Origin: Sphingobacteriales bacterium
Lineage (GTDB): Bacteria > Bacteroidota > Bacteroidia > Chitinophagales > Chitinophagaceae
Direction of reading: 5' to 3'
Assembly (NCBI GenBank): GCA_024642285.1
Contig: JAHEBJ010000004.1
Span: 1-64,000 of the forward strand
Length of the DNA: 64,000 nt
Shown: in pieces, positions 28,109 to 39,118 of the stretch
How positions within the stretch are numbered: the first letter of the stretch is position 1
How the letters are laid out: the number at the start of each line of letters is the position of its first letter
Translations under genes and position numbers: made by a program
The notes under the pieces: model-generated
What the model saw: the letters and a program-made list of their open reading frames with translations, nothing else
What the model was told of the DNA's origin: nothing
Databases searched by the model: none

Positions 28109-28331
28109 TTGCGCTCAGGAAGATATACGGGCCGTTCGCTTAACAGCGGATGGCTTTTTTTATTGGTTGGCCATGATCACATCCTGGTAATCCCGGTATT
28201 ACCCTTCAACTCTACCCTCCACCGGTTCATGTTATCTATCAGCCGCGGAAAAAGAAAAAAAACTATCCCGTTTGCCGGGAAGCAAACATCAACATTTTGA
28301 AATAAAGTTGATCCTGCAGTAAATAGAGGAA

Positions 28332-28460
28332 TTACCTTACCGAGCGGGTTCCTTTATAACTCCTGTTGGCAGCCTGGTACATAGATACATCAGGCGAACA
28401 GGAAGAGAAAAACCAGGCAATCAGAAACACCAGCAGAATAAGGTAAAATAAGTTTTTCAT
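28332..28460 (-). CDS. 42-residue small lipoprotein
   Basis: Small ORF with a clear lipoprotein signal: MKNLFYLILLVFLIAWFFSS then Cys21, followed by a short tail containing VSMYQAANRSYKGTRS. Many Bacteroidota have such tiny lipoproteins. The tail of only 21 residues has no domain. Divergently placed in a gene-poor stretch between malQ and dnaK. Confidence 0.6.
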   Translation of the reverse strand: MKNLFYLILLVFLIAWFFSSCSPDVSMYQAANRSYKGTRSVR

Positions 28461-28890
28461 AGGTGGTAATTTTGGATTAAAAATTAACTACCTAAAAATA
28501 AAAATTAAACAGCTGTTTTTATAGCGTGAAACCGCCCTATCTTTTTTAGTAGATGCACTTGCGGATACTACGAACCGGTTTTACAAACGATTGTTTATTA
28601 GCGGTATCTACGTTTACTACAGATGAACACAGATAGCAAAGATTTTCGCAGATAAAAAATAAGTGCTATCTGTGAAAATAATCTGTAGTAGAAACATATT
28701 AATTTTTCCTATCTCGATTATTTCCGAAAGACAAGACAATTGCGAAGACCGTCGGTGGCAAGTTGAGATTACTCCATGATAAACTATTGTGGTCTTTGTT
28801 GTTAAATTTTATTACAAAAAGCACAAAAAAATATTTGTCCGGGGTCATAAGTCCAGAAAATAGTTACTATCAAATAAAAAGAAAATTTTA
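28461..28890. other. Intergenic region with nested palindrome
   Basis: 430 bp with no supported gene. Its one distinct structure is the nested palindrome at 28615-28690. The rest is AT-rich low-complexity sequence. Confidence 0.5.
28615..28690. repeat. Nested palindrome (two concentric inverted repeats)
   Basis: The outer arms TACTACAGAT (28615-28624) and ATCTGTAGTA (28681-28690) are exact complements. The inner arms CACAGATAGCA (28628-28638) and TGCTATCTGTG (28664-28674) are exact complements. Together they form a 76-nt imperfect hairpin with a 25-nt AT-rich loop. There is no T-tract and no near gene end, so it is not a plain terminator. It resembles a dispersed intergenic palindrome, REP- or MITE-like. 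Confidence 0.7.
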
Positions 28891-29160
28891 TTAATGGTTA
28901 GCCATACCAGCCATATCGGCTTTACTGAATTTGGTCAATTCTACAATAATGGCACTGTGACGCAAAAGTGGAGGTACTACCAAAAGTGCATGCTCCTTAT
29001 TGTCGAATTCATTTATGAACCATGATTTATGTACACCATCCTTACAACCCCAGTGGGCATTTGAGAGTAAATGTGAACCCGACTCTACAAATAATTGAAT
29101 TATCTGGTGGCACTCTGTAACATTTCCTGAATGGGGAATTTCGATCAAGTAGGTTGGCAT
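28891..29160 (-). CDS. Small conserved protein (ferredoxin-like fold suspected)
   Basis: 89 residues beginning MPTYLIEIPHSGNV, then a helix (ECHQIIQLFVESG), a Trp-Gly-Cys segment (NAHWGCKDGVHKSWFI) and a second strand-helix (EHALLVVPPLLRHSAIIVEL). The pattern looks like a small dimeric alpha/beta-barrel (DUF3303 or DUF4242-like), but I cannot fix the family. The ORF is compact, starts with ATG and is flanked by non-coding DNA. No catalytic residues can be named. Confidence 0.7.
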   Translation of the reverse strand: MPTYLIEIPHSGNVTECHQIIQLFVESGSHLLSNAHWGCKDGVHKSWFINEFDNKEHALLVVPPLLRHSAIIVELTKFSKADMAGMANH

Positions 29161-29317
29161 ATGTTTTAATTTGTTTTAAAATGATTAACCGATGGTGAGA
29201 TAAACTATTCTACAATTTAATCAGATTCAGGGACAGATGCAACTTTTTAATTTATTCGATGTTGGTGATAACACCAGACAACGGCGAAGATTGGGGCGAA
29301 GACCAAGGGCTGCAAAG

Positions 29318-29350
29318 AAAGAGTCCTGTCAAAAAATGACAGGACTCTTT
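29318..29350 (-). terminator. Terminator of dnaK
   Basis: Perfect 14-bp stem AAAGAGTCCTGTCA (29318-29331) with complement at 29337-29350 and a 5-nt A loop (T loop on the minus strand). It lies 38 bp beyond the dnaK stop, with T-rich sequence on its minus-strand side. Confidence 0.85.
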
Positions 29351-29388
29351 TATTTATAGATTTCTCTTTTGTCGAAATGACAAGAGTA

Positions 29389-31305
29389 TTACTTCACTTC
29401 CTCAAACGGCACATCCTCCACTTTACTCTCACTTGCCTCACCCTGCGGTTCGCCATTTCCGCCTGCATCAGGTCCGGTTTGTGCACCATCGGCTGCACCT
29501 TCCTGTGTTGCCTTGTACATGTCTTCACTCGCCGCTGTCCATGCTGCATTTAATTCTGTCGTGGCGGCATCAATAGCTGCTATGTCCTGTGCTTTGTGTG
29601 CATCTTTTAATTTGGTTACCGATGCTTCAATAACAGCTTTCTTTTCGCCAGGTATCTTTTCGCCGTATTCCTTCAGTTGTTTTTCTGTCTGGAATATTAA
29701 GCTGTCGGCAGCATTTATTTTTTCCACTTTTTCTTTTTCCAGTTTGTCCGCTTCTTCATTGGCTTTGGCATCATTCTTCATCTTTTCAATTTCCTCCTTG
29801 CTTAATCCGCTGCCGCTTTCAATGCGTATCTTCTGCTCTTTACCGGTTCCTTTGTCTTTTGCTGTTACGTGCAAAATTCCGTTGGCATCAATATCAAAAG
29901 TCACTTCAATCTGCGGTACACCACGCTGTGCAGGCGGAATACCATCCAGGTTAAAAATACCCAGGTTCTTATTATCCTTTGCCATTGATCTTTCACCCTG
30001 CAATACATTGATCTGCACGCCGGGTTGGTTATCGGAATAAGTAGAAAATATCTGCGACTTCTTTGAAGGAATGGTTGTGTTGGCTTCAATCAGCGGCGTC
30101 ATTACACCACCCGCTGTTTCAATACCCAATGTTAACGGCGTAACGTCGAGCAACAATACATCTTTAATATCGCCACTTAAAACAGCACCCTGTATGGCAG
30201 CTCCTACAGCAACCACTTCATCGGGGTTAACACCACGGTTTGGTTTTTTGCCAAAGAATTTTTCTACTATTTCCAACACTTTAGGAATACGGCTGCTACC
30301 TCCTACCATGATCACTTCGTCAATTTCTGATGTGTTCATGCCTGCATCTTTCAATGCGATCTCACATGGCTTCAGGCAACGCTCAAATAATTTATCAGCC
30401 AATGCTTCAAATTTTGCACGGGTTAATTTTTTAACCAGATGCTTTGGCACACCATCAACTGCTGTTACATACGGCAGGTTAATTTCTGTTTCGGTAGAAG
30501 ATGATAATTCAACTTTTGCTTTTTCTGATGCTTCTTTCAAACGCTGTAAGGCCATTGGGTCTTTACGCAGGTCAATCGCTTCGTCGGCCTTAAATTCATC
30601 GGCCAGCCAGTCCATGATCACTTTATCAAAATCATCACCACCAAGGTGGGTATCTCCGTTTGTTGATTTTACTTCAAACACACCATCGCCCAGTTCCAGT
30701 ACAGAGATATCAAATGTTCCTCCGCCCAAATCAAACACTGCGATCTTATGATCTTTTCCGCCTTTATCCAATCCATAAGCCAATGCTGCGGCCGTTGGTT
30801 CGTTTACGATACGGCGAACATTCAGTCCGGCAATTTCACCGGCTTCTTTTGTTGCCTGACGCTGTGCATCGTTAAAATATGCCGGTACGGTAATCACCGC
30901 ATCGGTTACTTCGGCACCCAGGTAATCTTCGGCAGTTTTCTTCATTTTCTGCAATACCATCGCACTAATCTCCTGTGGCGTGTATAATCTGCCATCTATG
31001 TCAATACGAACCGTATTATTGTCACCTTTTGCTACTTTATAGCTCCAGTGACTGATCTCTTCGGTCACTTCGTCGAACCTGCGACCCATAAAACGCTTTA
31101 CGCTGCTGATGGTATTGTGTGAGTTTGTAATGGCCTGACGCTTGGCAGGATCACCTACTTTACGCTCACCATTTTTAAGAAAAGCCACTACCGACGGGGT
31201 TGTACGGCGACCCTCTTCGTTGGCGATCACCACCGGCTCGTTACCTTCCATTACCGAAACGCAACTGTTGGTGGTTCCTAAGTCAATTCCTATTATCTTT
31301 CCCAT
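29389..31305 (-). CDS. dnaK: Molecular chaperone DnaK (Hsp70)
   Basis: 638 residues from the ATG at 31305 ([21 protein letters not shown]); the frame is open further upstream but the family start is here. ATPase domain with [12 protein letters not shown] and [18 protein letters not shown]; the linker and substrate-binding domain follow ([20 protein letters not shown]); the C-terminal lid ends with an acidic tail EDVPFEEVK. DnaK folds nascent and stressed proteins with DnaJ and GrpE, but neither is adjacent. It is transcribed alone, ending in a strong terminator. Heat-shock elements were not recognised in the 132-bp upstream region. Confidence 0.98.
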   Translation of the reverse strand: MGKIIGIDLGTTNSCVSVMEGNEPVVIANEEGRRTTPSVVAFLKNGERKVGDPAKRQAITNSHNTISSVKRFMGRRFDEVTEEISHWSYKVAKGDNNTVRIDIDGRLYTPQEISAMVLQKMKKTAEDYLGAEVTDAVITVPAYFNDAQRQATKEAGEIAGLNVRRIVNEPTAAALAYGLDKGGKDHKIAVFDLGGGTFDISVLELGDGVFEVKSTNGDTHLGGDDFDKVIMDWLADEFKADEAIDLRKDPMALQRLKEASEKAKVELSSSTETEINLPYVTAVDGVPKHLVKKLTRAKFEALADKLFERCLKPCEIALKDAGMNTSEIDEVIMVGGSSRIPKVLEIVEKFFGKKPNRGVNPDEVVAVGAAIQGAVLSGDIKDVLLLDVTPLTLGIETAGGVMTPLIEANTTIPSKKSQIFSTYSDNQPGVQINVLQGERSMAKDNKNLGIFNLDGIPPAQRGVPQIEVTFDIDANGILHVTAKDKGTGKEQKIRIESGSGLSKEEIEKMKNDAKANEEADKLEKEKVEKINAADSLIFQTEKQLKEYGEKIPGEKKAVIEASVTKLKDAHKAQDIAAIDAATTELNAAWTAASEDMYKATQEGAADGAQTGPDAGGNGEPQGEASESKVEDVPFEEVK

Positions 31306-31392
31306 GATTAATATTTTGTTTTTGTTCATTCATAAATGTCAATGATTATGCCATTGGACGCATAGGTGCAAAAATGTCAGTTTTACAGGCTG

Positions 31393-31402
31393 GCAGGCCT
31401 GC
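31393..31402. repeat. 10-bp palindrome between dnaK and cupin
   Basis: GCAGGCCTGC is a perfect palindrome in the divergent gap, directly upstream of the cupin -7 element (31410). It is GC-rich against an AT-rich background. Possibly an operator. Confidence 0.35.
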
Positions 31403-31409
31403 GATTTGC

Positions 31410-31417
31410 TATATTTG
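31410..31417 (+). promoter_or_regulatory. -7 element of the cupin gene
   Basis: TATATTTG, an exact TAnnTTTG, 20 nt before the cupin ATG at 31438. Confidence 0.5.
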
Positions 31418-31437
31418 ACCGATAATAAAACCTGCTT

Positions 31438-31770
31438 ATGCCATTTATAGACTATAATACCAAAGAGACCGTAACTATTTTCCCCGGCGTACAAAGCGCC
31501 ATGGAGCATGCCGGCCCTATAACTTACGGCTGCGTAACGCTTGAAGAAGGCGTGGTTGTACCTGTACACGATCATCCACATGAACAATGGACCTATATAC
31601 TTGAAGGCACCATGGAATTTACTTTGCATGGCGAAACCCAAACTTTACTGCCGGGCATGGGCGCTTATATTCCTTCGCATGCAAAGCATGGCGCAGTTGC
31701 AGTAACCGCCTGTAAAGTGATTGATGTGTTTACGCCTATACGGGAAGATTATAAGGCACCGAAGCCTTGA
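31438..31770 (+). CDS. Single-domain cupin
   Basis: 110-residue cupin 2 protein. Motif 1 is HDHPHEQWTYILEGTMEF (metal-binding His, His, Glu/Gln) and motif 2 is LLPGMGAYIPSHAKHGAVA (His). A metal-bound beta-barrel, as in small dioxygenase or sensor-like cupins; the substrate is unknown. It is divergent from dnaK and its stop codon directly abuts that of the convergent GtrA gene (0-bp gap), so the transcripts must overlap. Confidence 0.9.
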   Translation: MPFIDYNTKETVTIFPGVQSAMEHAGPITYGCVTLEEGVVVPVHDHPHEQWTYILEGTMEFTLHGETQTLLPGMGAYIPSHAKHGAVAVTACKVIDVFTPIREDYKAPKP

Positions 31771-32256
31771 TCATGCGGTTTTACTACTCGTCCTGAATGA
31801 AAAATGCTTCTGGCTCAGGTAGGAGATCACTATCACAATGCAGGTAGTAATAAGCTGGCTGAGGAATGCATGCATATAAAATATTTCTACAAAAAGTTTA
31901 AGCAACAGGTAGTTGATAACAAGGTTTACCGAAAAGGAAAGAAAATACCGGAATAGTTGAATACGGCTTTTTAGATTTGAATCAACAAAAACCACAAACT
32001 TCAACAGTAAAAAACCTACCACAAAATTGATGCAGAACGAAACCAGCAAAGAAGCGATGTGTGGTTTGAAAGCAACGAACCCCAGGTCAACATCGTTTCC
32101 GTGAAAAAAATAGTTATAGCTTACAAAGTAAATGGCCAGGCCCAGCACGGTGTTCGATCCTCCGCAAACTGCATAACGGAAAGTTTGCTCCGGCATTATT
32201 CTGCGGAACGGCGGGTAAAAGAAATCAATGAATGCTATGATTTTGTCTTTTGCCAA
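31771..32256 (-). CDS. GtrA family membrane protein
   Basis: 161 residues, four transmembrane helices, with the GtrA layout: RYAVCGGSNTVLGLAIYFVS, ASLLVSFCINFVVGFLLLKF, RYFLSFSVNLVINYLLLKLF and ITTCIVIVISYLSQKHFSF. GtrA-type proteins are thought to flip undecaprenyl-linked sugars or assist glycosyltransferases. No glycosyltransferase gene is adjacent. It is downstream of the ABC-F gene by 100 bp of AT-rich DNA. Confidence 0.9.
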   Translation of the reverse strand: MAKDKIIAFIDFFYPPFRRIMPEQTFRYAVCGGSNTVLGLAIYFVSYNYFFHGNDVDLGFVAFKPHIASLLVSFCINFVVGFLLLKFVVFVDSNLKSRIQLFRYFLSFSVNLVINYLLLKLFVEIFYMHAFLSQLITTCIVIVISYLSQKHFSFRTSSKTA

Positions 32257-32270
32257 GAGTTATAAAGTAA

Positions 32271-32356
32271 AAATTAAAAAATCAAAAATCAAAAAAATGA
32301 GTGGTGATCTAATCCCTGCATTCATCATTTTTAAATTTTGAATTTTGCCTTTTGAA
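32271..32356. repeat. AT-rich imperfect inverted repeat
   Basis: The left half is runs of A with ATCAAAAATCAAAAAAATGA; the right half is TCATCATTTTTAAATTTTGAATTTTG, nearly its complement. It lies between the ABC-F stop and the GtrA start. It may act as a loose terminator, or be a low-complexity intergenic repeat. Confidence 0.4.
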
Positions 32357-34039
<1,683 letters not shown>

Positions 34040-34072
34040 TCACCTCTAAATTGAAAGTTGGGTTTGCTCAAT

Positions 34073-34080
34073 TATCTTTG
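34073..34080 (+). promoter_or_regulatory. -7 element directly at the argS start
   Basis: TATCTTTG, an exact consensus, with ATTG at 34050-34053 (19-bp spacer) as a possible -33. The ATG of argS starts 4 nt downstream, which predicts a leaderless transcript. Confidence 0.6.
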
Positions 34081-34084
34081 CCTC

Positions 34085-35860
34085 ATGTCGATAGTAAGTT
34101 TAATACAAAAGAAAACGATTGAAAGTTTATCGGTTTTATACAAACAACCCTTTTCTGAAAAGGATTTTCAGATAAACCAAACTAAGCCCGAATTTGAAGG
34201 AGACTATACGGTTGTGATGTTTTCGCTGGTGAAATCACTAAAATTATCACCGGAAGTAATAGGCAAACTGTTGGGCGATCACATGGTAAATAATAATCAG
34301 GCGCTTTTTACGGGGTTCAATATTATCAAAGGATTTTTGAATCTTTCCGTTGCCAATGAATTCTGGCTCGGGTTGCTGAACAAAAATTACGGCGATATCT
34401 GCTATGGCAAAAAGGAAATGAATGGCAAAAAAGTGATGGTAGAGTATTCTTCTCCAAACACCAATAAACCACTGCACCTTGGTCACCTGCGTAATATATT
34501 TTTAGGCTGGAGCTATGCCGAAATTTTAAAAGCCAACGGGTACGAAGTTGTAAAGAGCTGCATCGTGAACGACCGCGGCATCCATATTTGTAAAAGTATG
34601 ATCGCATGGCAAAAATTTGCAAATGGCGCTACGCCTGAAAGTGCCGGTACAAAAGGCGACCATTTTGTTGGCGAATATTATGTAAAGTTTAACGATGCCT
34701 ATAAAACTGAAGTAGCTGAACTTATGGCTGCCGGTAAATCGAAAGCTGATGCGGAAAAAGAAGCTCCCATCATGAAAGCAACGCAACAAATGTTGCTGGA
34801 TTGGGAAGATGGTAAACCTGAAGTGATGGATCTTTGGAAAACGATGAACGGTTGGGTCTACAGTGGCTTTGATATTACCTACAATAATATTGGTGCCGAT
34901 TTTGACAAAGTGTATTACGAAAGCAATACTTATCTGTTAGGAAAAGATATTGTACAGCAGGGCATGGATAAAAAAGTATTTTATCAGAAAGACGACAGCA
35001 GCATCTGGATCGATCTTACTGCGGACGGGCTTGATGAAAAGATTGTACAACGAAGTGATGGCACTTCGGTTTACATTACACAGGACATTGGCCTGGCACT
35101 TCAGAAATACGAGCAATATAAAATTGACCAGAGTATTTATGTGATTGGCAACGAGCAGAACTACCATATGAAAGTGCTGCAGTTGATCTGCCAAAAGCTT
35201 GGCATGCCCAATGCCGATAATATTTTTCATTTGAGCTATGGCATGGTTGAACTTACTTCGGGTAAAATGAAAAGCCGCGAAGGAACGGTTGTTGATGCAG
35301 ATGATATAGTTGATGAAATGATCGCCACATCAAAACAACACACGGAGGAACTGGGTAAGGTGCAGGATTTTACTGCGGAAGAATTGAAAGAACTGTACAA
35401 TACCATTGGACTGGGCGCAATGAAATTTTATTTGCTGAGGGTTGATCCCAGGAAGACCATGGTTTTTAACCCTGCCGAGAGTATCGACTTTCACGGTTTT
35501 ACCGGCCCCTTTGTTCAATATACCTATGCAAGAATAAAAAGTATTTTAAGAAAAAACGAAATGGCGATAGATTCATCCTTTCCTACATCTTTATTTCCCT
35601 TAGAAAAAGAACTGATCGTTATTGCCGAACAATATTCAGCTGTTTTAGAGCAAGCCTGTACGGAGCATAATCCTTCGGTCATTGCCAATTATATTTTCAA
35701 TCTGGCCAAAACTTTTAATTCCTTTTATGCTGAACATTCCATTGCCAAAGCAGAATCAGAAGATAAAAAACAATTACGACTTAAACTTGCAGTTTTTACA
35801 GCTAACATTTTAAAAAGCGGAATGCAGTTAATGGGAATTGCGGTACCAGAGAGAATGTAA
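34085..35860 (+). CDS. argS: Arginyl-tRNA synthetase
   Basis: 591 residues from the ATG at 34085; an upstream in-frame start at 34058 is in the promoter. Class Ia enzyme charging tRNA-Arg. N-terminal Add-1 domain, then the HIGH-type signature in SSPNTNKPLHLGHLRNIFLG, KMSKS-like segment GKMKSREGTVVDADD, and the DALR anticodon-binding domain at the C-terminus (FVQYTYARIKSILRKNE). Length and order are normal. A TATCTTTG element lies 4 nt before the start, suggesting an mRNA without a leader. Confidence 0.97.
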   Translation: MSIVSLIQKKTIESLSVLYKQPFSEKDFQINQTKPEFEGDYTVVMFSLVKSLKLSPEVIGKLLGDHMVNNNQALFTGFNIIKGFLNLSVANEFWLGLLNKNYGDICYGKKEMNGKKVMVEYSSPNTNKPLHLGHLRNIFLGWSYAEILKANGYEVVKSCIVNDRGIHICKSMIAWQKFANGATPESAGTKGDHFVGEYYVKFNDAYKTEVAELMAAGKSKADAEKEAPIMKATQQMLLDWEDGKPEVMDLWKTMNGWVYSGFDITYNNIGADFDKVYYESNTYLLGKDIVQQGMDKKVFYQKDDSSIWIDLTADGLDEKIVQRSDGTSVYITQDIGLALQKYEQYKIDQSIYVIGNEQNYHMKVLQLICQKLGMPNADNIFHLSYGMVELTSGKMKSREGTVVDADDIVDEMIATSKQHTEELGKVQDFTAEELKELYNTIGLGAMKFYLLRVDPRKTMVFNPAESIDFHGFTGPFVQYTYARIKSILRKNEMAIDSSFPTSLFPLEKELIVIAEQYSAVLEQACTEHNPSVIANYIFNLAKTFNSFYAEHSIAKAESEDKKQLRLKLAVFTANILKSGMQLMGIAVPERM

Positions 35861-35941
35861 TGTCTTATATTCATCAAACATATTCAACAACATCGGCATG
35901 GCGCTAAATTTTCCATGCATAAAAAATAAATAGTTATAGCA

Positions 35942-35949
35942 TAATTTTG
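35942..35949 (+). promoter_or_regulatory. -7 element directly at the pfkA start
   Basis: TAATTTTG, an exact TAnnTTTG, 4 nt before the pfkA ATG at 35954. Predicts a leaderless or near-leaderless mRNA. No -33 TTTG seen. Confidence 0.55.
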
Positions 35950-35953
35950 AACG

Positions 35954-36937
35954 ATGAAAAATAAAGTTACAAAAATAGGAGTACTTACCTCAGGCGGCGA
36001 TAGTCCCGGTATGAACGCATGTGTACGTGCAGTGGTGAGAACAGGCCTTTATAACAATATCGAAATGTTTGGTATCATGCGTGGTTATACCGGCATGGTA
36101 GAAGATGACATTGTAAAACTGGAAAGCCGCAGTGTGGCGAATATCATTCAACGTGGAGGTACTGTTTTAAAAACATCAAGAAGCAAAGAATTCCTTACGC
36201 CAGAAGGTAGAAAAAAAGCTTATGGGAACCTGAAAAAACATGGCATAAACGGCCTTGTTATCATCGGCGGCGATGGAAGTTTCAGAGGAGCTCAAATCTT
36301 CAGCAGCGAATTTGATATCCCATGTATAGGATTGCCAGGCACCATTGATAAAGATATTGCCGGCACCGATTTTACAATAGGATTTGATACCGCTGTGAAC
36401 ACAGCAGTAGAAGCCATTGATAAAATTCGTGACACAGCAGAAGCACACGATCGTTTATTTATTATTGAGGTGATGGGCAGGGATGCCGGTTACATTGCAT
36501 TGCACAGCGGAATTGCAACTGGTGCAGAAAACATTCTGATACCGGAGAAAAAAACCGACATCGAAAACATCATCGGTCAGCTGGCAGAAAAAGAAAGAAG
36601 ACATAAACTCGTAAACCTGATTGTTGTTGCCGAAGGGGAAGAGTTTGGCGGTGCCGATGAAGTTGCAAAATATATAAAAGGGAGATTGCCCTTACTGGAA
36701 GTAAGGGTTTGTATTTTAGGCCATATACAAAGAGGCGGAGCGCCAAGTTGTATGGACAGGCTCTTGGCCAGCCGGATGGGATACCACGCTATTGAATGCC
36801 TGATTGATGGCAGACATAATGTTTTTGTAGGAGTAGTAAACAATAAGATAAACTATATTCCGCTTGACGAAGCAATTAAGAAAAAACAAAAGGTTAGCGA
36901 AGAATGGTTGAAGATTGTAAAAATACTGGCAACGTAA
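35954..36937 (+). CDS. pfkA: ATP-dependent 6-phosphofructokinase
   Basis: 327 residues, group A bacterial PfkA. ATP-binding GGDSPGMN, IGGDGSFRGA; catalytic GLPGTIDKDIAGTDFTIGFDTA; the effector/substrate region VEVMG-like IIEVMGRDAGYIALHSG; GHIQRGGAPSCMDR. The Gly-Asp-Gly in the ATP site favours ATP rather than pyrophosphate. It catalyses the committed glycolytic step, and pyk follows 51 bp downstream, so the two form a glycolytic pair. Confidence 0.97.
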   Translation: MKNKVTKIGVLTSGGDSPGMNACVRAVVRTGLYNNIEMFGIMRGYTGMVEDDIVKLESRSVANIIQRGGTVLKTSRSKEFLTPEGRKKAYGNLKKHGINGLVIIGGDGSFRGAQIFSSEFDIPCIGLPGTIDKDIAGTDFTIGFDTAVNTAVEAIDKIRDTAEAHDRLFIIEVMGRDAGYIALHSGIATGAENILIPEKKTDIENIIGQLAEKERRHKLVNLIVVAEGEEFGGADEVAKYIKGRLPLLEVRVCILGHIQRGGAPSCMDRLLASRMGYHAIECLIDGRHNVFVGVVNNKINYIPLDEAIKKKQKVSEEWLKIVKILAT

Positions 36938-36988
36938 TTTCCAGAATCAAGTACCTGATTCCGAATCCTAAACAAATAATACAAAATA

Positions 36989-38479
36989 ATGAGCAAACAT
37001 ATAAGTAAGTACCTGCATCAGCAAATGGACAAAGAGGCAGGAATATCCCACTCACAGAAAAAAACAAAAATTGTTGCGACAGTAGGGCCTTCATGCGATT
37101 CAAAAGAAAAATTGCTGGAGCTTGCAAAAGCTGGTGTGAATGTTTTCCGTTTAAATTTTTCACATGGTACTCACGAAAACAAAAAAACGATCATCGAATA
37201 TGTACGTGAGATCAATAAATCGCAACCAATAAATGTGGCTATCCTAGGCGATCTTCAAGGGCCAAAATTAAGAGTTGGTGAATTGGAAAACGGTGAAATT
37301 GAACTGAAAGACGGCGAAGAAATAATTTTTACTACAGTAAAGCAGGTGGGTTCAAAATCAAAAATTTATGTTTCGTACCCGCATTTAACAAAGGATCTTA
37401 AAATTGGTGAACGTATTTTTCTGGATGATGGAAAAATGGAAGTTAAGGTAAAAAAGATCGTTAATGAAACGGACATTCTTGTGAGCATTACCATTGGTGG
37501 AACGTTGCTTCCTAAAAAAGGGGTTAATCTCCCCGATTCGGAATTAACCATGCCCTCGATGACAGAGAAAGATTTTGCCGATCTGGAATTTATTATTGAA
37601 AATAACCTCGACTGGGTTGCCCTGTCTTTTGTCAGAAAAGCAAAAGATATTATTGCCCTTAAAGCAAAGATCAACGAAAAGAAAAGCAAGCTTAAGGTTA
37701 TTGCAAAAATTGAAATGCCCGAAGCTTTAAAAAATATCAGAGATATTATTGTTGAAAGCGATGGCATCATGATTGCCCGTGGCGATCTCGGTGTTGAATT
37801 ACCCGTTGAGCAGGTGCCCATTATTCAAAAAGAAGTGATCAAAAAATGTATGCATCGTGCCAAACCCGTTATTGTGGCTACACAGATGATGGAGAGCATG
37901 ATGGACCGTACCAAACCCAACCGCAGTGAAGTAAGTGATGTAGCAAATGCCGTGCTTGAAGGTGCCGATGCAGTAATGCTCAGCGGTGAAACCGCTATGG
38001 GAGAATATCCTGCACAAGTGGTGCAAACCATGGTAAAAATTATTCTGGAAGCTGAAAAAACCTTGTACGATTACAACCGTGATGATATTCTTTCCCCCCA
38101 ATCACACTCCCCGTCTTTTTTAAGCGATGCCATTTGTTATACCGCAGCCAAACTGGCAAACGATACAAATGCCCGTGCTTTAATTGGAATGACGCAGAGT
38201 GGCTACACTGCTTTTATGTTGAGCAGCTACCGGCCGAAAGCACCACTTTATATATTTAGTAAAGAAAAATCTTTATTGGGACAACTTAGTCTGAGCTGGG
38301 GTGTACGGGCATTTTATTATGCCGAAGAAGAAAGCCTGGACGATATTATTTTTGACCAGATCAACATTTTAAAAGAACGCGGATTTTTAGCAACCGGCGA
38401 TGTGGTAGTAAATACAGGAAGCACTCCGGTTGAATTACATCTGCCAACCAATATTGTAAAAGTGTCTACAGTTGAATAG
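36989..38479 (+). CDS. pyk: Pyruvate kinase
   Basis: 496 residues. N-terminal extension of about 25 residues before KKTKIVATVGPSCDSKEKL; barrel motif NVFRLNFSHGTHE; B domain (about 95-190); catalytic AKIEMPEALKNI and active loop SDGIMIARGDLGVELP; MMDRTKPNRSEVSDVANAVLEGAD; C-terminal allosteric domain to the end. It converts PEP and ADP to pyruvate and ATP. Follows pfkA by 51 bp, likely in one transcript. The convergent DUF1761 gene ends 70 bp downstream. Confidence 0.97.
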   Translation: MSKHISKYLHQQMDKEAGISHSQKKTKIVATVGPSCDSKEKLLELAKAGVNVFRLNFSHGTHENKKTIIEYVREINKSQPINVAILGDLQGPKLRVGELENGEIELKDGEEIIFTTVKQVGSKSKIYVSYPHLTKDLKIGERIFLDDGKMEVKVKKIVNETDILVSITIGGTLLPKKGVNLPDSELTMPSMTEKDFADLEFIIENNLDWVALSFVRKAKDIIALKAKINEKKSKLKVIAKIEMPEALKNIRDIIVESDGIMIARGDLGVELPVEQVPIIQKEVIKKCMHRAKPVIVATQMMESMMDRTKPNRSEVSDVANAVLEGADAVMLSGETAMGEYPAQVVQTMVKIILEAEKTLYDYNRDDILSPQSHSPSFLSDAICYTAAKLANDTNARALIGMTQSGYTAFMLSSYRPKAPLYIFSKEKSLLGQLSLSWGVRAFYYAEEESLDDIIFDQINILKERGFLATGDVVVNTGSTPVELHLPTNIVKVSTVE

Positions 38480-38549
38480 TTAAGAGTCAGGAGTTTGTTG
38501 AAAGGGCTGAGCAATAACCACTGCCTGTCCAAATAACTATTAACTGCTT

Positions 38550-38975
38550 TTAGTACCAGGTGCAAATAATTATCCCTGCAACAATATTTCCAAGCAAAGC
38601 ATAACCTGCATTAATTACAAATAAACCCAAAGGTTTTTTCTCATACAGGTAATTAACTCCTACGGTGGCAGCACAAAAACAGACTCCGAAGAAGGCCCCT
38701 AATTTTAGGCCGCTCATCCATCCGTCACCTCTTATTTCTAAGCGCTCAGCAATAATTGCAATAGCCATTGCCTGAATGAACATTAACACAAAGGAGCCAC
38801 CAAACATAAGCCCCATGCCTTTTTTAGCATTAGGTGCATTCACATCAATGTTTAAATAAGCGATCCATTTTTTTGCAAAAAGTACCGGCGAATACCAGAG
38901 TGAACCAATGGCCCAGTAAGCAAGCGTTGCTACAATGATGGCAGGCCAGTTTAAATTATCGAATAAATTTCCCAT
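38550..38975 (-). CDS. DUF1761 membrane protein
   Basis: 141 residues from the ATG at 38975 (MGNLFDNLNWPAIIVATLAYW); upstream codons of the open frame are not coding-like. Four transmembrane helices with YWAIGSLWYSPVLFAKKWI and GLMFGGSFVLMFIQAMAIAI match DUF1761. The function is unknown. It is convergent with pyk, and the peptidase-like gene at 39119-40024 lies upstream on the same strand. Confidence 0.86.
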   Translation of the reverse strand: MGNLFDNLNWPAIIVATLAYWAIGSLWYSPVLFAKKWIAYLNIDVNAPNAKKGMGLMFGGSFVLMFIQAMAIAIIAERLEIRGDGWMSGLKLGAFFGVCFCAATVGVNYLYEKKPLGLFVINAGYALLGNIVAGIIICTWY

Positions 38976-39118
38976 GATTGAACAGTTTGGGTTAATAATC
39001 AGGAAATATACAAACTGTTTTTTTTGTCTGCAACAGTATTCTTTTTTATCAGAAGCTATTTGAATCATCCTGATATCTTGCAACTCCATTGAATTCTGCA
39101 AGTTTATCTAAGCATTAT

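Noticed and set aside
28109-28300. 63-residue plus-strand ORF after the small membrane protein
   Set aside because: Starts within the stop region of the previous ORF, has Arg/Ser-rich random-like sequence and no promoter.
29513-30751. Long plus-strand ORFs (175 and 226 residues) inside dnaK
   Set aside because: They are antisense shadows of dnaK with Ser/Leu-rich composition and no family motif.
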